NCBI RefSeq assembly: GCF_900142195.1 | Contig: NZ_FRAB01000020.1 | Coordinates: forward strand, 1-64,000 | Direction: 5' to 3' | Origin: Paraburkholderia terricola | GTDB taxonomy: Bacteria > Pseudomonadota > Gammaproteobacteria > Burkholderiales > Burkholderiaceae | DNA: 64,000 bases | Shown: positions 15,191 through 23,599 of the stretch, one piece after another | Layout of the letters: every line of letters begins with the position of its first letter | Position numbering within the stretch: position 1 is the first letter of the stretch | Made by a program: the position numbers and the translations under genes | The notes under the pieces: generated by a model | Seen by the model: the letters and a program-made list of their open reading frames with translations, nothing else | What the model was told of the DNA's origin: nothing | Database searches by the model: none

Positions 15191-16495
15191 ATGCAAGCGA
15201 CAAATCTGGGTGGAGCGCAGGCTGCCACCCCACGCCCTCTTGGGCGCAGCGATTACAAGACGCTCGGCCTCGCCGCCCTCGGCGGAGCGCTCGAGTTCTA
15301 CGACTTCATCATCTTCGTGTTTTTCGCGCCGGCGATCGGTCAGCTATTCTTCCCGGCCGCGATGCCGGAGTGGCTGCGCCAGGTGCAAACCTTCGGGATC
15401 TTCGCGGCGGGCTATCTGGCGCGGCCGCTCGGCGGCATCATCATGGCGCACTTCGGCGACCTGTTCGGCCGCAAGCGCATGTTCACGCTGAGCGTGCTGC
15501 TGATGTCGGTGCCCACACTGATGATGGGCCTCCTGCCCACCTACGCGAGCATCGGCGTGCTGGCGCCGGTGCTGCTGCTGTTGTTCCGCGTGATGCAAGG
15601 CGCGGCGGTAGGCGGCGAAGTGCCGGGCGCCTGGGTGTTCGTCTCCGAGCACGTGCCGCAGCGGCATATCGGCTATGCATGCGGCACGCTGACGGCCGGT
15701 CTCACGGCCGGCATCCTGCTGGGCTCCTTGATCGCCTCGGCGGTCAACCGCAACTTCGCGCCGGCGGAGATCTCCGCGTATGCGTGGCGCCTGCCGTTCC
15801 TCGTGGGCGGCGTGTTCGGCATGTTCTCCGTCTACCTGCGCCGCTGGCTGCATGAAACGCCGGTCTTCGCCGAACTCAAGCAGCGCAAGGCGATCGCCGC
15901 CGAAGTGCCGCTCAAGGCCGTGCTGCGCGACCACGGCCGCGCCGTGATCGTCTCGATGCTGCTCACGTGGATGCTGTCGGCCGCGATCGTCGTGGTGATT
16001 CTGATGACGCCGACGCTGCTGCAAAAGCAGTTTCATGTCGCGCCGGCCACCGCGCTGCTGGCGAATTGCGTGGCGACGCTGTGCCTGACGATCGGCTGCG
16101 TGATGGCGGGCTCGATCGCCGGCCGCATCGGCGCCGGTCGCACGATCTTCATCGGCGGACTCGCGCTGGCGGTCACGTACTACGTGATGTTCCAGCAACT
16201 CGCCGTCGATACGTCTGCACTGGTGCCGCTCTACGCCGCGGCCGGCCTGTTTGTCGGCGTGATCGGCGCGATTCCGTTCGTGATGGTCAAGGCGTTCCCG
16301 CCTGTCGTGCGGTTTTCGGGCATTTCGTTCTCGTATAACGTCGCCTATGCGGTGTTCGGCGGCCTCACGCCGATCGCCGTCTCGCTGATGATGAAGTCCA
16401 ATCCGATGGCCGCGCCGCTGTATGTGGGAGCGATCTGCATTCTCGGCGCACTGACCACGCTGTTTATCAAGGACGCAGCGCCGCAAGCTCGCTGA
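15191..16495 (+). CDS. MFS transporter, metabolite:H+ symporter family
   Basis: A 434-residue, 12-helix carrier. The ALEFYDFIIFVFFAPAIGQLF opening and GDLFGRKRMF loop (helix 2-3) are typical of the MHS (ProP/KgtP/citrate-type) branch. The substrate is probably an organic acid or osmolyte but cannot be read from the sequence. The chosen ATG (15191, MQATNLGGAQ) is preferred to one 33 bases upstream because it gives the usual short N-terminus. Single gene, ending at a strong bidirectional terminator. Confidence 0.85.
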   Translation: MQATNLGGAQAATPRPLGRSDYKTLGLAALGGALEFYDFIIFVFFAPAIGQLFFPAAMPEWLRQVQTFGIFAAGYLARPLGGIIMAHFGDLFGRKRMFTLSVLLMSVPTLMMGLLPTYASIGVLAPVLLLLFRVMQGAAVGGEVPGAWVFVSEHVPQRHIGYACGTLTAGLTAGILLGSLIASAVNRNFAPAEISAYAWRLPFLVGGVFGMFSVYLRRWLHETPVFAELKQRKAIAAEVPLKAVLRDHGRAVIVSMLLTWMLSAAIVVVILMTPTLLQKQFHVAPATALLANCVATLCLTIGCVMAGSIAGRIGAGRTIFIGGLALAVTYYVMFQQLAVDTSALVPLYAAAGLFVGVIGAIPFVMVKAFPPVVRFSGISFSYNVAYAVFGGLTPIAVSLMMKSNPMAAPLYVGAICILGALTTLFIKDAAPQAR

Positions 16496-16527
16496 GCGGG
16501 CTGGCGGTCGACGCGACTTGACCCGTG

Positions 16528-16573
16528 AAAAAAACGACCCCCGCGATGCGCGCGCATTGCGGGGGTCGTTTTT
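16528..16573. terminator. Bidirectional intrinsic terminator
   Basis: AACGACCCCCGC and GCGGGGGTCGTT pair around a 14-base loop. An A tract precedes the stem and a T tract follows it, so it can end both the transporter message and the minus-strand cluster that finishes at 16635. Confidence 0.85.
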
Positions 16574-16634
16574 CAATGGCAAGGCTGCGGCAACACGACG
16601 GAGCGGCCAAAGAACCGCTGCGCCGCGCCGCGGC

Positions 16635-16907
16635 TTACAGCGACGCTTCCTGAATCGTGCCGGTATCGATCGCGCGTTCGATCAGCCCTTCGCTTTGCGC
16701 CTTCGTGATCGCATCGGCGATCAGCTTGTCGGGCTCCTCGATCTCCGCCTTGAGCGTGCCGATGAGGCCGGACGCATCCAGCACGACGAGTGTTTTCGCC
16801 GAATCAGCCAGGCTGATGATGACCCGATGAGGCGTGGGCCCTTCGCCGAGGCTCGCGCACAACTGCATCACCTTGCCGCCAATGGTTTGCTCGAAACTCT
16901 GAATCAT
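16635..16907 (-). CDS. Small conserved hypothetical protein
   Basis: A 90-residue cytosolic protein (MIQSFEQTIGGKVMQLCASL onward). AAGGGAG ahead of the ATG at 16907 fixes the start. It has beta/alpha character (RVIISLADSAKTLVVLDASG) and no known domain. It follows the DoxX gene on the same strand by 64 bases, so it may be co-transcribed. Function unknown. Confidence 0.65.
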   Translation of the reverse strand: MIQSFEQTIGGKVMQLCASLGEGPTPHRVIISLADSAKTLVVLDASGLIGTLKAEIEEPDKLIADAITKAQSEGLIERAIDTGTIQEASL

Positions 16908-16971
16908 TGTTTGCTCCCTTGGTTGCAGCCAGAATCGATGGCGTCGGGCGCCCGCCGCCCGGGCTCCCGTA

Positions 16972-17403
16972 TCAGAGCCCCAGCCCGCCGCGCGGCGCAC
17001 GTGCGCCGTCGATGCTGATACGGCCCGCGCCGGTCACGAACAGCAGCAGGAAGCCGCCGGCGATTCCGATGTTCTTCCAGAAATGGATCACCATGTCGCG
17101 CTGCAAGGCCGGATCGGTGACGTTCCAGAAATCGTGGCCCAACACCGCCGTCGCCACGGTATAGACGGCCATGATCACGGCAAGCGGACGCACCTTGAAG
17201 CCGACGATCAGCAAGAGGCCGCCGAGCGCCTCGACCACGGTCGCGATCGGCGCGGCGATCTGCACGAACGGCACGCCCTTCGAATGCAGGTAGCCGACGA
17301 AGCCCGCATAGCCCAGCAGTTTCATCACACCGCCCCACAGAAACAGCACGGCAAGGGCGATACGTGCGATGAGGATAACGCCGGAATCGACGGGACGCGC
17401 CAT
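16972..17403 (-). CDS. DoxX family membrane protein
   Basis: A 143-residue protein with four predicted transmembrane helices and the DoxX pattern (RIALAVLFLWGGVMKLLGY, then GHDFWNVTDP). DoxX proteins are quinone-linked or redox-stress membrane proteins in many proteobacteria; the precise reaction is unclear. An AGGAG site before the ATG supports the start. Confidence 0.85.
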   Translation of the reverse strand: MARPVDSGVILIARIALAVLFLWGGVMKLLGYAGFVGYLHSKGVPFVQIAAPIATVVEALGGLLLIVGFKVRPLAVIMAVYTVATAVLGHDFWNVTDPALQRDMVIHFWKNIGIAGGFLLLFVTGAGRISIDGARAPRGGLGL

Positions 17404-17546
17404 GAGAAGCTCCTATAAATGAATAAGCAGCAGACCCGGTCAGGTTGCCGCAGTTCCCCGCCTTGCACCTGAGGATATGTGCATTACCCGCCTTTTCCAA
17501 GCTCGGGCGGGGCCGAGCGGCGCCCGCTGTATTGGAGCGCAGGCGA

Positions 17547-18008
17547 TTACCGAGGCGCATCCGGCGCAAGCAGCACGCCCTTGGTGAACACGAAGCAACC
17601 ATAACCGCGCTCCTCGCCCGTGGCGATCACGCAATAGGCTTTGCGCGCCCGCTCGTAAAAAGCGAACCGTTCAATCGACGCAAACGGCACCTCCCGCCCT
17701 TCCGCGGCATTGACCTCGGTCTGCGCCTCGCGCTGCACCGCCGGAATCGTCTGCGGCTCGCCGACCACTTCCATCCGCGAGGCGGGATGTTCGATGAACG
17801 TATCCAGCGGCATCACCGACAGCACCGCGCGAATCGCGCGCGGCGCGCTCACGCCGTCGAGGCGAAGCAGGTTGCCGAGCACACTCTCGCGGGCGACCGA
17901 ATCGCCCGGAAAGTTCGCGTCGCAAATCACCAGTTCGTCGCCATGGCCCATCGAGCGCAACGCATGCAGCACATCGGCATTCAGCAGCGGGTCGAGATTC
18001 TTCAGCAC
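17547..18008 (-). CDS. fucU: RbsD/FucU family sugar mutarotase
   Basis: A 153-residue protein that interconverts sugar anomers (L-fucose type). Motifs: ALRSMGHGDELVICDANFP at 16-34 with the active-site His, and the C-terminal AYCVIATGEERGYGCFVFTKG. The length fits FucU better than RbsD. The start is GTG with AAGGAG just upstream. No fucose catabolic genes flank it, so its sugar is uncertain. Confidence 0.8.
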   Translation of the reverse strand: MLKNLDPLLNADVLHALRSMGHGDELVICDANFPGDSVARESVLGNLLRLDGVSAPRAIRAVLSVMPLDTFIEHPASRMEVVGEPQTIPAVQREAQTEVNAAEGREVPFASIERFAFYERARKAYCVIATGEERGYGCFVFTKGVLLAPDAPR

Positions 18009-18084
18009 GGTGTCTCCTTGTAGTTCGATTGGCGGCTGGCCGCCCGGTTTTAAACAACAGTCGATTCTTTATGCAGCGACCGCT

Positions 18085-18435
18085 TCACGCCCGCGTTCGG
18101 GTCTCGCCGATACGACCGGCGCTCGACGAGAACGGAACAGCGCCGCGGATTGCATTCGGGCGATCGATTGTAGCAAGCAACTTTGCGTCCATCCGCGCAA
18201 AGCCGCGCGAGACGCCGCACCGCCACCGCAGCCAGCCGACCAGCGCCAGCAGCACGAGGCCCGCGCCGCCCAGCACCGGCTCGCGCCACGCGAGCAAGGC
18301 GGTGAACGTGAACGCGCGCGCGCCGGCGAGCAAGGCGAAACCGGCGATGGCGCTGCACAACGCGTCGACGGCGCACGACAGGCGCGCGAACGCGACGACG
18401 GTTCGGACGGCCGTGGCGGCAGCGGGCTCAAGCAT
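18085..18435 (-). CDS. Small membrane protein
   Basis: A 116-residue protein with two or three hydrophobic helices (SCAVDALCSAIAGFALLAGA, FTFTALLAWREPVLGGAG, LVLLALVGWLRW). GGAG precedes the ATG at 18435. It lies 28 bases after the SnoaL-like gene and is probably in its operon. It looks like the small membrane proteins often paired with MmyB-type regulators, but no function is assigned. Confidence 0.6.
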   Translation of the reverse strand: MLEPAAATAVRTVVAFARLSCAVDALCSAIAGFALLAGARAFTFTALLAWREPVLGGAGLVLLALVGWLRWRCGVSRGFARMDAKLLATIDRPNAIRGAVPFSSSAGRIGETRTRA

Positions 18436-18463
18436 GATCGTCTCCGTGAAAAGATGACGCCGG

Positions 18464-18832
18464 TCAGGCCGCGGCCGGCACCTGGTCGAGGAAACCGGTG
18501 ACCGCCTGCAGGCGGCCATGCGCATCGACCACGCCGAAATCGGAACCCTTGACGATCGCCTCGCCCGCGGGCGTGGTCAGTTCCCAGGAAAAACGCAGCC
18601 GGTTCGCGAAGCCGTCGACCTCGGTCGTGCGGCGAAACGTGTGATGCGGGAAGCGTTCATGCACCGCGCGGATCATCGCGTCGATGCCGTCGTGGCCCGC
18701 GCCCGCCAGCAGCGGATCACGATAGTCGGCATCCGCGGCCCACGTCGCGGCGATCAACTCGCGACGGCGCGCGCCATCGGTTTCATTCCATGCGTCGAAA
18801 TAACGGTCGATCGGATCGGTATGCGCATTCAT
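18464..18832 (-). CDS. SnoaL/NTF2-like protein
   Basis: A 122-residue single-domain protein of the NTF2-like superfamily: DRYFDAWNETDGARRRELIA at the start, then a beta-rich body ending AVTGFLDQVPAAA. Such folds bind small hydrophobic ligands or act as isomerase/hydrolase domains. AAGGAG eight bases before ATG 18832 decides the start over two upstream ATGs. It is divergent from the MmyB-type regulator gene and is its likely target. Confidence 0.78.
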   Translation of the reverse strand: MNAHTDPIDRYFDAWNETDGARRRELIAATWAADADYRDPLLAGAGHDGIDAMIRAVHERFPHHTFRRTTEVDGFANRLRFSWELTTPAGEAIVKGSDFGVVDAHGRLQAVTGFLDQVPAAA

Positions 18833-18984
18833 CTCAGACTCCTTCATGGGTAGCGACTGAGCACTACGCTCGGCAAACACGTTGTATGCGGCGGGCTCGG
18901 AGTGAAGATTGGCGGCTCGCGCGCGGCGCGTCGATTACGTGCGAGGTAATGGATTGCCAGCGCGGTTTGGCTATCATCGTTGGC

Positions 18985-19842
18985 ATGAATACGCTCTCTC
19001 TTGCGCAAACCGCCCCGTCGACTCCGCCGACGGCCAGCCGCACGGTCGGCGATCTGCTGCGCGAATGGCGGCAGCGGCGAAGAATGAGCCAGTTGCTGCT
19101 CGCGGCCGAGGCCGATATTTCGACGCGGCATCTGAGCTTCGTCGAATCAGGCCGCGCGGTGCCGAGCCGGGAGATGGTCATGCATCTGGCGGAACGGCTC
19201 GACGTGCCGCTGCGTGCACGCAATGCGCTGCTGATCGCGGCGGGTTATGCGCCGTTGTTCCGTGAGCGTCCGCTCACCGATCCCCAGTTGGCCGCCGCGC
19301 GCGAGGCCGTCGAACTGGTGCTCAAGGGGCACGAGCCGTATCCGGCGCTCGCCATCGACCGTCACTGGACCATCCTTGCCGCCAACAGCGCGCTCGCGCC
19401 TCTGGTGGCGGGCGCAAGCGCGGAGCTGCTGAAGCCGCCGGTCAATGCGCTGCGCCTGAGCTTGCATCCGGAGGGGATCGCGGCTTCCATCGTCAACTGG
19501 CATGCCTGGCTGGAACACGTGCTGGCCCGGCTGCAACGTCAGATCGACGTAAGCGGCGACGACACGCTGAGCGCGTTGCGCGACGAGTTGGCGGGCTATC
19601 CCGCGCCGCCTGGCGCGCAGGCGATCGACCCCGACCCGGCCATCAATCAGATTGCCGTGCCGCTGCGGCTACGCACGCCGCTCGGGCTGCTGTCGTTTTT
19701 CAGCACCACCACCGTATTCGGTACGCCGGTGGACGTGACGCTATCGGAGCTGGCGATCGAAGCGTTTTTTCCAGCCGACCAGCAAACCGCGGCGGCGTTG
19801 CGCGAGTTTGCCGAAAGCCAGCGCGCCCAGGCGGCGCCTTAG
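18985..19842 (+). CDS. XRE-family regulator with MmyB-type ligand domain
   Basis: A 285-residue transcription regulator. Helix-turn-helix at about 20-75 (LLREWRQRRRMSQLLLAAEA, then STRHLSFVESGRAVPSREM), followed by an MmyB-like ligand-binding domain (about 105-270: HEPYPALAIDRHWTILAANS). Members sense fatty-acid-like ligands and usually control a divergent gene, here the SnoaL-like gene and its downstream membrane gene. ATG 18985 gives the standard N-terminus; the longer upstream frame is non-coding. Confidence 0.85.
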   Translation: MNTLSLAQTAPSTPPTASRTVGDLLREWRQRRRMSQLLLAAEADISTRHLSFVESGRAVPSREMVMHLAERLDVPLRARNALLIAAGYAPLFRERPLTDPQLAAAREAVELVLKGHEPYPALAIDRHWTILAANSALAPLVAGASAELLKPPVNALRLSLHPEGIAASIVNWHAWLEHVLARLQRQIDVSGDDTLSALRDELAGYPAPPGAQAIDPDPAINQIAVPLRLRTPLGLLSFFSTTTVFGTPVDVTLSELAIEAFFPADQQTAAALREFAESQRAQAAP

Positions 19843-19931
19843 TCGTGGTTTGATCCCGCAACACCGCCGAAACCGGGCAATGCGCGCCGGTCACGACCAC
19901 CCGATTCGAACAACCGTTCACGGAGATGCAC

Positions 19932-20462
19932 TTGAACAATCACGCCGTGCTGATACGCCAACTCGCACTGGCCGACCGCGACGCCTACTTCGAACTTCGC
20001 CTGCGCGGACTGAAGGCGCATCCGGAATCATTCGGCCAAAGCTACGCGGACGCGCTGGCAAGAGGCGCGGCGCAACACGACGCCATGTTGGAAGGTTCGC
20101 GCGCGGCCGACGGTGATTTTCTGCTGGGCGCTTACGCATCGGCCGGCGCACCGCTCGTCGGCGTGGTCGGAATGCGGCGCAACCCGCGCGACAAGGAGCG
20201 GCACAAAGCCGCCGTGGTCGGCATGTACGTCGCGCCGGAAGCCGCTGGGCGTGGCGTTGGGCGCGCGTTGCTCGACGAGTTGCTGGCGCGTGCGGCGCGA
20301 ATAGAAGCTTTGCGGCAAGTCCAACTCATGGTCGGCAGCCGCAACGAGACGGCGCGCAAGCTCTATGAGTCGCTCGGCTTTCGGAAATACGGATGCGAAG
20401 TCGCCGCGCTGAATGTCGACGGCGTATTTCACGACGCCGATTTGATGGCGCGGTTCATGTGA
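19932..20462 (+). CDS. GNAT family N-acetyltransferase
   Basis: A 176-residue acetyltransferase. Acetyl-CoA loop VVGMYVAPEAAGRGVGRALL at about 92-111 and a C-terminal GNAT motif (ARKLYESLGFRKYG). The start is ambiguous: an ATG at 19926 directly abuts GGAG, while the TTG at 19932 has GGAG at a workable distance and gives MNNHAVLIRQL. The TTG is preferred. The substrate is unknown. Confidence 0.82.
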   Translation: MNNHAVLIRQLALADRDAYFELRLRGLKAHPESFGQSYADALARGAAQHDAMLEGSRAADGDFLLGAYASAGAPLVGVVGMRRNPRDKERHKAAVVGMYVAPEAAGRGVGRALLDELLARAARIEALRQVQLMVGSRNETARKLYESLGFRKYGCEVAALNVDGVFHDADLMARFM

Positions 20463-21153
20463 GCCGTCGCTGTCTCGAACCGGCGGCGCGTGATCTGACC
20501 TCCTCTTGCCCTAACAGACCGGCTACGGCTGACATCCAGGCCAGGGCGAACGGCCCGTCATGGACGGCCGACGCGGCCGCTGTTCCCGGCCCCGCAGTCG
20601 AGCAGGTTCGACCGGCCGGCCCCAGGATGTTACGAAAAAAGTTACAAACTCGGCCTGGTTTGTAACCAGGGCCGCGACGATCTGTTACATCTGTGATTGG
20701 TCCCCCACCTCCGAAAACGTGCGGTATTTATTACATCTCAGCAGCTCGCCCTTCTGCTTTTTCTTTTCCAGGCGCGCTTAAATCGGCGAGATCGCCCCAC
20801 ACTTATCGTGTGCTCAGACGAAAGCTTACAAGTCCTGTTCTATAAGGGTTTTCAGGGACCAGACGAAGGTCGCCCCAGCCCAAAAATGTGCATAACGGCT
20901 TCTATTACGAGCCCGTGAAAAAATTACCTGAAATTGAAGTATCTTTTTAGCGATATTTTTTCGAGAAGGGATTGATTTCTTGTTTTGCCCTTCATACAAT
21001 TCGTCCCAAGCTGTTACGAAATGTAACGCGATGTATCAAAAAGTCGCCATCTGTATCAAGACATGTAGCCGGAGGTCATCGTTTCCGGCGAGGCATAAAA
21101 GAGAAAACGGCAAAAAGCCGGCATGGTAATTCGGGGCTTCGGAAACAGAGAAA
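20463..21153 (+). promoter_or_regulatory. Long flhDC leader with repeated GTTAC dyads
   Basis: This 691-base AT-rich region has no gene. It contains a perfect dyad GTTACAAA (20641-20648) / TTTGTAAC (20659-20666), a second dyad GTTAC-N5-GTAAC (21013-21027), further GTTAC half-sites at 20629-20633 and 20684-20688, and a TGTATCAA repeat at 21032-21039 and 21052-21059. Several regulators probably act here, as is usual for the master flagellar operon. The transcription start could not be fixed. Confidence 0.55.
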
Positions 21154-21474
21154 ATGGACCGTAGCAGCGAGACGCTGGATTCAATCCGCGAGATCAACTT
21201 GTCGTACATCATGCTTGCGCAGCGCATGTTGCGCGAGGACAAAGCAGTCGGGATGTTCCGGCTGGGACTGTCATCGGAACTGGCCGATCTGCTTGGCGGG
21301 CTGTCGCTCGCGCAGGTCGTCAAGCTGGCCGCTTCCGATCAGCTTTTGTGCTTCTTCCGCTTCAACGACCACGCCATGTTGTCGGCGTTGACGCAAACCA
21401 CGAAGCACGCAGCAGTTGCTCCGACTCACGCGGCAATCCTGCTTGCGGGCCAGCCCGCCGAGCAGTTCGCTTAA
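21154..21474 (+). CDS. flhD: Flagellar transcriptional activator FlhD
   Basis: A 106-residue subunit of the FlhD4C2 activator, which switches on class II flagellar promoters. The sequence is typical: EINLSYIMLAQRMLREDKAV, then MFRLGLSSELADLLGGLSLA, then QLLCFFRFNDH. It is followed 14 bases later by flhC. The ribosome site is weak (CAGAGAAA), which may limit translation. No motA, motB or che genes follow, unlike the arrangement I recall in several Burkholderia. Confidence 0.95.
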   Translation: MDRSSETLDSIREINLSYIMLAQRMLREDKAVGMFRLGLSSELADLLGGLSLAQVVKLAASDQLLCFFRFNDHAMLSALTQTTKHAAVAPTHAAILLAGQPAEQFA

Positions 21475-21488
21475 TCGAGGTGACTGCG

Positions 21489-22058
21489 ATGCTCAAGCGT
21501 AGCCTAACGGAAGACGCACAAGAAGTATTCCGCGCCATCGCGCTGATCGAACTCGGCGCCCGCATGCAGGTGCTGGAGAGCGAACTGACGCTCTCGCGCG
21601 ACCGCATGATTCGCCTGTACCGCGAGGTCAAGGGCGTATCGCCGCCCAAGGGCATGCTGCCGTTCTCGGCGGACTGGTATATGACGTGGCTGGCGAACAT
21701 CCACGCATCGTTGTTCTACAACACGTACCTGTTCCTGAAGAACGAAGCGCGTTGCTCGCATCTGGATGCGCTGACCAAGGGCTACCGGCTGTATCTCGAA
21801 CACTGCAAGCACAGCGAAACCGAACCGGTGCTGGATTTGACGCGCGCCTGGACGCTGGTGCGTTTCTTCGACGCCGACATTCTGCAGTTGACCAAATGCT
21901 GCCGTTGCACCGGCAAGTTCGTCGCGCACAAGCACGACCTGCAACACAACGTGGTGTGCGGCGCGTGCCAGCCGCCGTCGCGCGCCGGGAAGACGAAGAA
22001 AGCCGCAGCGGCCCGCCAGGAAGCGCTCGACGCAGCGCAGATCGCGCAAGCCGCCTGA
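21489..22058 (+). CDS. flhC: Flagellar transcriptional activator FlhC
   Basis: A 189-residue DNA-binding partner of FlhD. The zinc site is present (LTKCCRCTGKFVAHK, then NVVCGACQPP), as is the ISLYREVKG-like core (RMIRLYREVKGVSPPKGMLP). ATG 21489 gives the normal N-terminus MLKRSLTEDAQEVFRAI. The C-terminus is lysine/alanine-rich. The gene ends before a strong bidirectional terminator, so flhDC is a free-standing two-gene operon here. Confidence 0.95.
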   Translation: MLKRSLTEDAQEVFRAIALIELGARMQVLESELTLSRDRMIRLYREVKGVSPPKGMLPFSADWYMTWLANIHASLFYNTYLFLKNEARCSHLDALTKGYRLYLEHCKHSETEPVLDLTRAWTLVRFFDADILQLTKCCRCTGKFVAHKHDLQHNVVCGACQPPSRAGKTKKAAAARQEALDAAQIAQAA

Positions 22059-22110
22059 GCCGAACTGAATCGAGAAGGGCTGGTCCGCCCGACTCGAAGC
22101 GAAGCCTGAG

Positions 22111-22143
22111 AAAAAAGTCCGCCGTTACGAGCGGACTTTTTTT
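22111..22143. terminator. Bidirectional terminator between flhC and mntH
   Basis: AAAAAAGTCCGC and GCGGACTTTTTTT pair perfectly around CGTTACGA. A and T tracts on both sides let it stop flhDC rightward and mntH leftward. Confidence 0.9.
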
Positions 22144-22203
22144 GTCACAGCCACCGCCACCGGCACCACCACGGCTACCACCTCAAGCCGCCCCGGCACC
22201 GCC

Positions 22204-23532
22204 TCAATCCACCAGCCCAACCGTCTGCACCACCAGCCACAAGTTCGCCGCGCTGATCGCCACGAACAGCATCCACGCCAGTAGCCGCGTCGGCAGCTTG
22301 TTGGCGAATTCGCCCATCAGCGAACGGTCGCTGGTCATGCGGATCAGCGGATAAAGCGCGAACGGCAATTGCAGGCTCAACACCACCTGGCTTGCGACCA
22401 GCAGTTTGCCGACCGCGCCGTTGCCCATCATCTGCACGCCGATCAGCGCGGGGATCAAGGCGAGCGCCCGCGTAATGAAGCGCCGTTGCCAGCACGGAAT
22501 TTTCAGGTTCAGAAAGCCTTCCATGATGACCTGCCCGGCCACCGTGCCCGTAAAGGTCGAGCTTTGTCCCGAGGCGAGCAAGGTGACGGCGAACAACACC
22601 GCCGCCAAACCGGTGCCGACGATCGGCGCGAGCAGTGTGTAAGCGTCTTCGATCTCGGTGACCTGATCGTGGCCGGTCGCATGAAACGCCGCCCCGGCGA
22701 GAATCAGGATCGCCATGTTGATCAGCAGCGCGAGCACCAGCGACACGATCGTATCGATGCGCGACATGCCGATCGCCGATCCGATGCTCGCGGCGTCGCG
22801 CTTCACCGCGCGCGTCTGCACGATCGACGAATGCAGGTAGAGGTTATGCGGCATCACGGTCGCGCCGAGAATGCCGATCGCGAGATACATCGGCTCGCGG
22901 CTGCTGAGCGCCTCCCACGACGGAATCAACCCTTGCGCGACCGACGGCCAGTGCGGCTGCACCAGCGCCAATTCGATGACGTACCCCACGCCGATGGTCG
23001 CGATCAGGCCGAGCATGATCGCTTCGAGGTCGCGGAAGTTCTTGCCCTTCAGGCCGAGCACGATCAGCGTATCGAACGCGGTCAGCAAGACGCCGGTGGT
23101 CAGCGAGCATTTGAACAGCAGATGGAAGGCGAGCGCGCCGCCGAGCACTTCGGCCAGATCGCAGGCCACGATCGACACCTCGGCGAGCAGCCATTGAACG
23201 CGCGCCACGGCCGGCGAATAACGCTCTCGCGACAACTGCGCAAGATCGCGCCCGGTGACGATGCCGAGTCGCATGCTCAGGCATTGCAGCACCATCGCCG
23301 CGAGGCTCGACAACATGACGACGAACAGCAGACTGTAGCCGTAGCGCGATCCGGCTTCGATATCGGTGGCCCAATTGCCCGGGTCCATGTAGCCGATCGA
23401 GATGAGCAGGCCGGGGCCGGCGAATTGCAGGATTTTTTTCCAGAAAGGCGCGCCTTGCGAGACGGCGACCGAGCCTTGCACCTCGGATGGGCAAAACGGC
23501 GCCGTTGCGGTAGTCGGGAGTTTGAACTGCAA
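22204..23532 (-). CDS. mntH: Nramp-type Mn2+/Fe2+ transporter
   Basis: A 442-residue, 11-helix proton-coupled divalent metal importer of the inner membrane. The helix 1 metal site is DPGN at 50-53 (SIGYMDPGNWATD) and the helix 6 motif is MPHN (GATVMPHNLYLHSS). The start appears to be TTG at 23532, with AAGAGA upstream. It stands 67 bases downstream of the organosulfur operon on the same strand. No manganese riboswitch was recognised in this short gap. Confidence 0.93.
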   Translation of the reverse strand: MQFKLPTTATAPFCPSEVQGSVAVSQGAPFWKKILQFAGPGLLISIGYMDPGNWATDIEAGSRYGYSLLFVVMLSSLAAMVLQCLSMRLGIVTGRDLAQLSRERYSPAVARVQWLLAEVSIVACDLAEVLGGALAFHLLFKCSLTTGVLLTAFDTLIVLGLKGKNFRDLEAIMLGLIATIGVGYVIELALVQPHWPSVAQGLIPSWEALSSREPMYLAIGILGATVMPHNLYLHSSIVQTRAVKRDAASIGSAIGMSRIDTIVSLVLALLINMAILILAGAAFHATGHDQVTEIEDAYTLLAPIVGTGLAAVLFAVTLLASGQSSTFTGTVAGQVIMEGFLNLKIPCWQRRFITRALALIPALIGVQMMGNGAVGKLLVASQVVLSLQLPFALYPLIRMTSDRSLMGEFANKLPTRLLAWMLFVAISAANLWLVVQTVGLVD

Positions 23533-23599
23533 GTCGGCAATCTCTTGAAGGGGGATAAACCGCGGCGCGTCATAACGGGGACGGCCGCCGCGAACCGCC

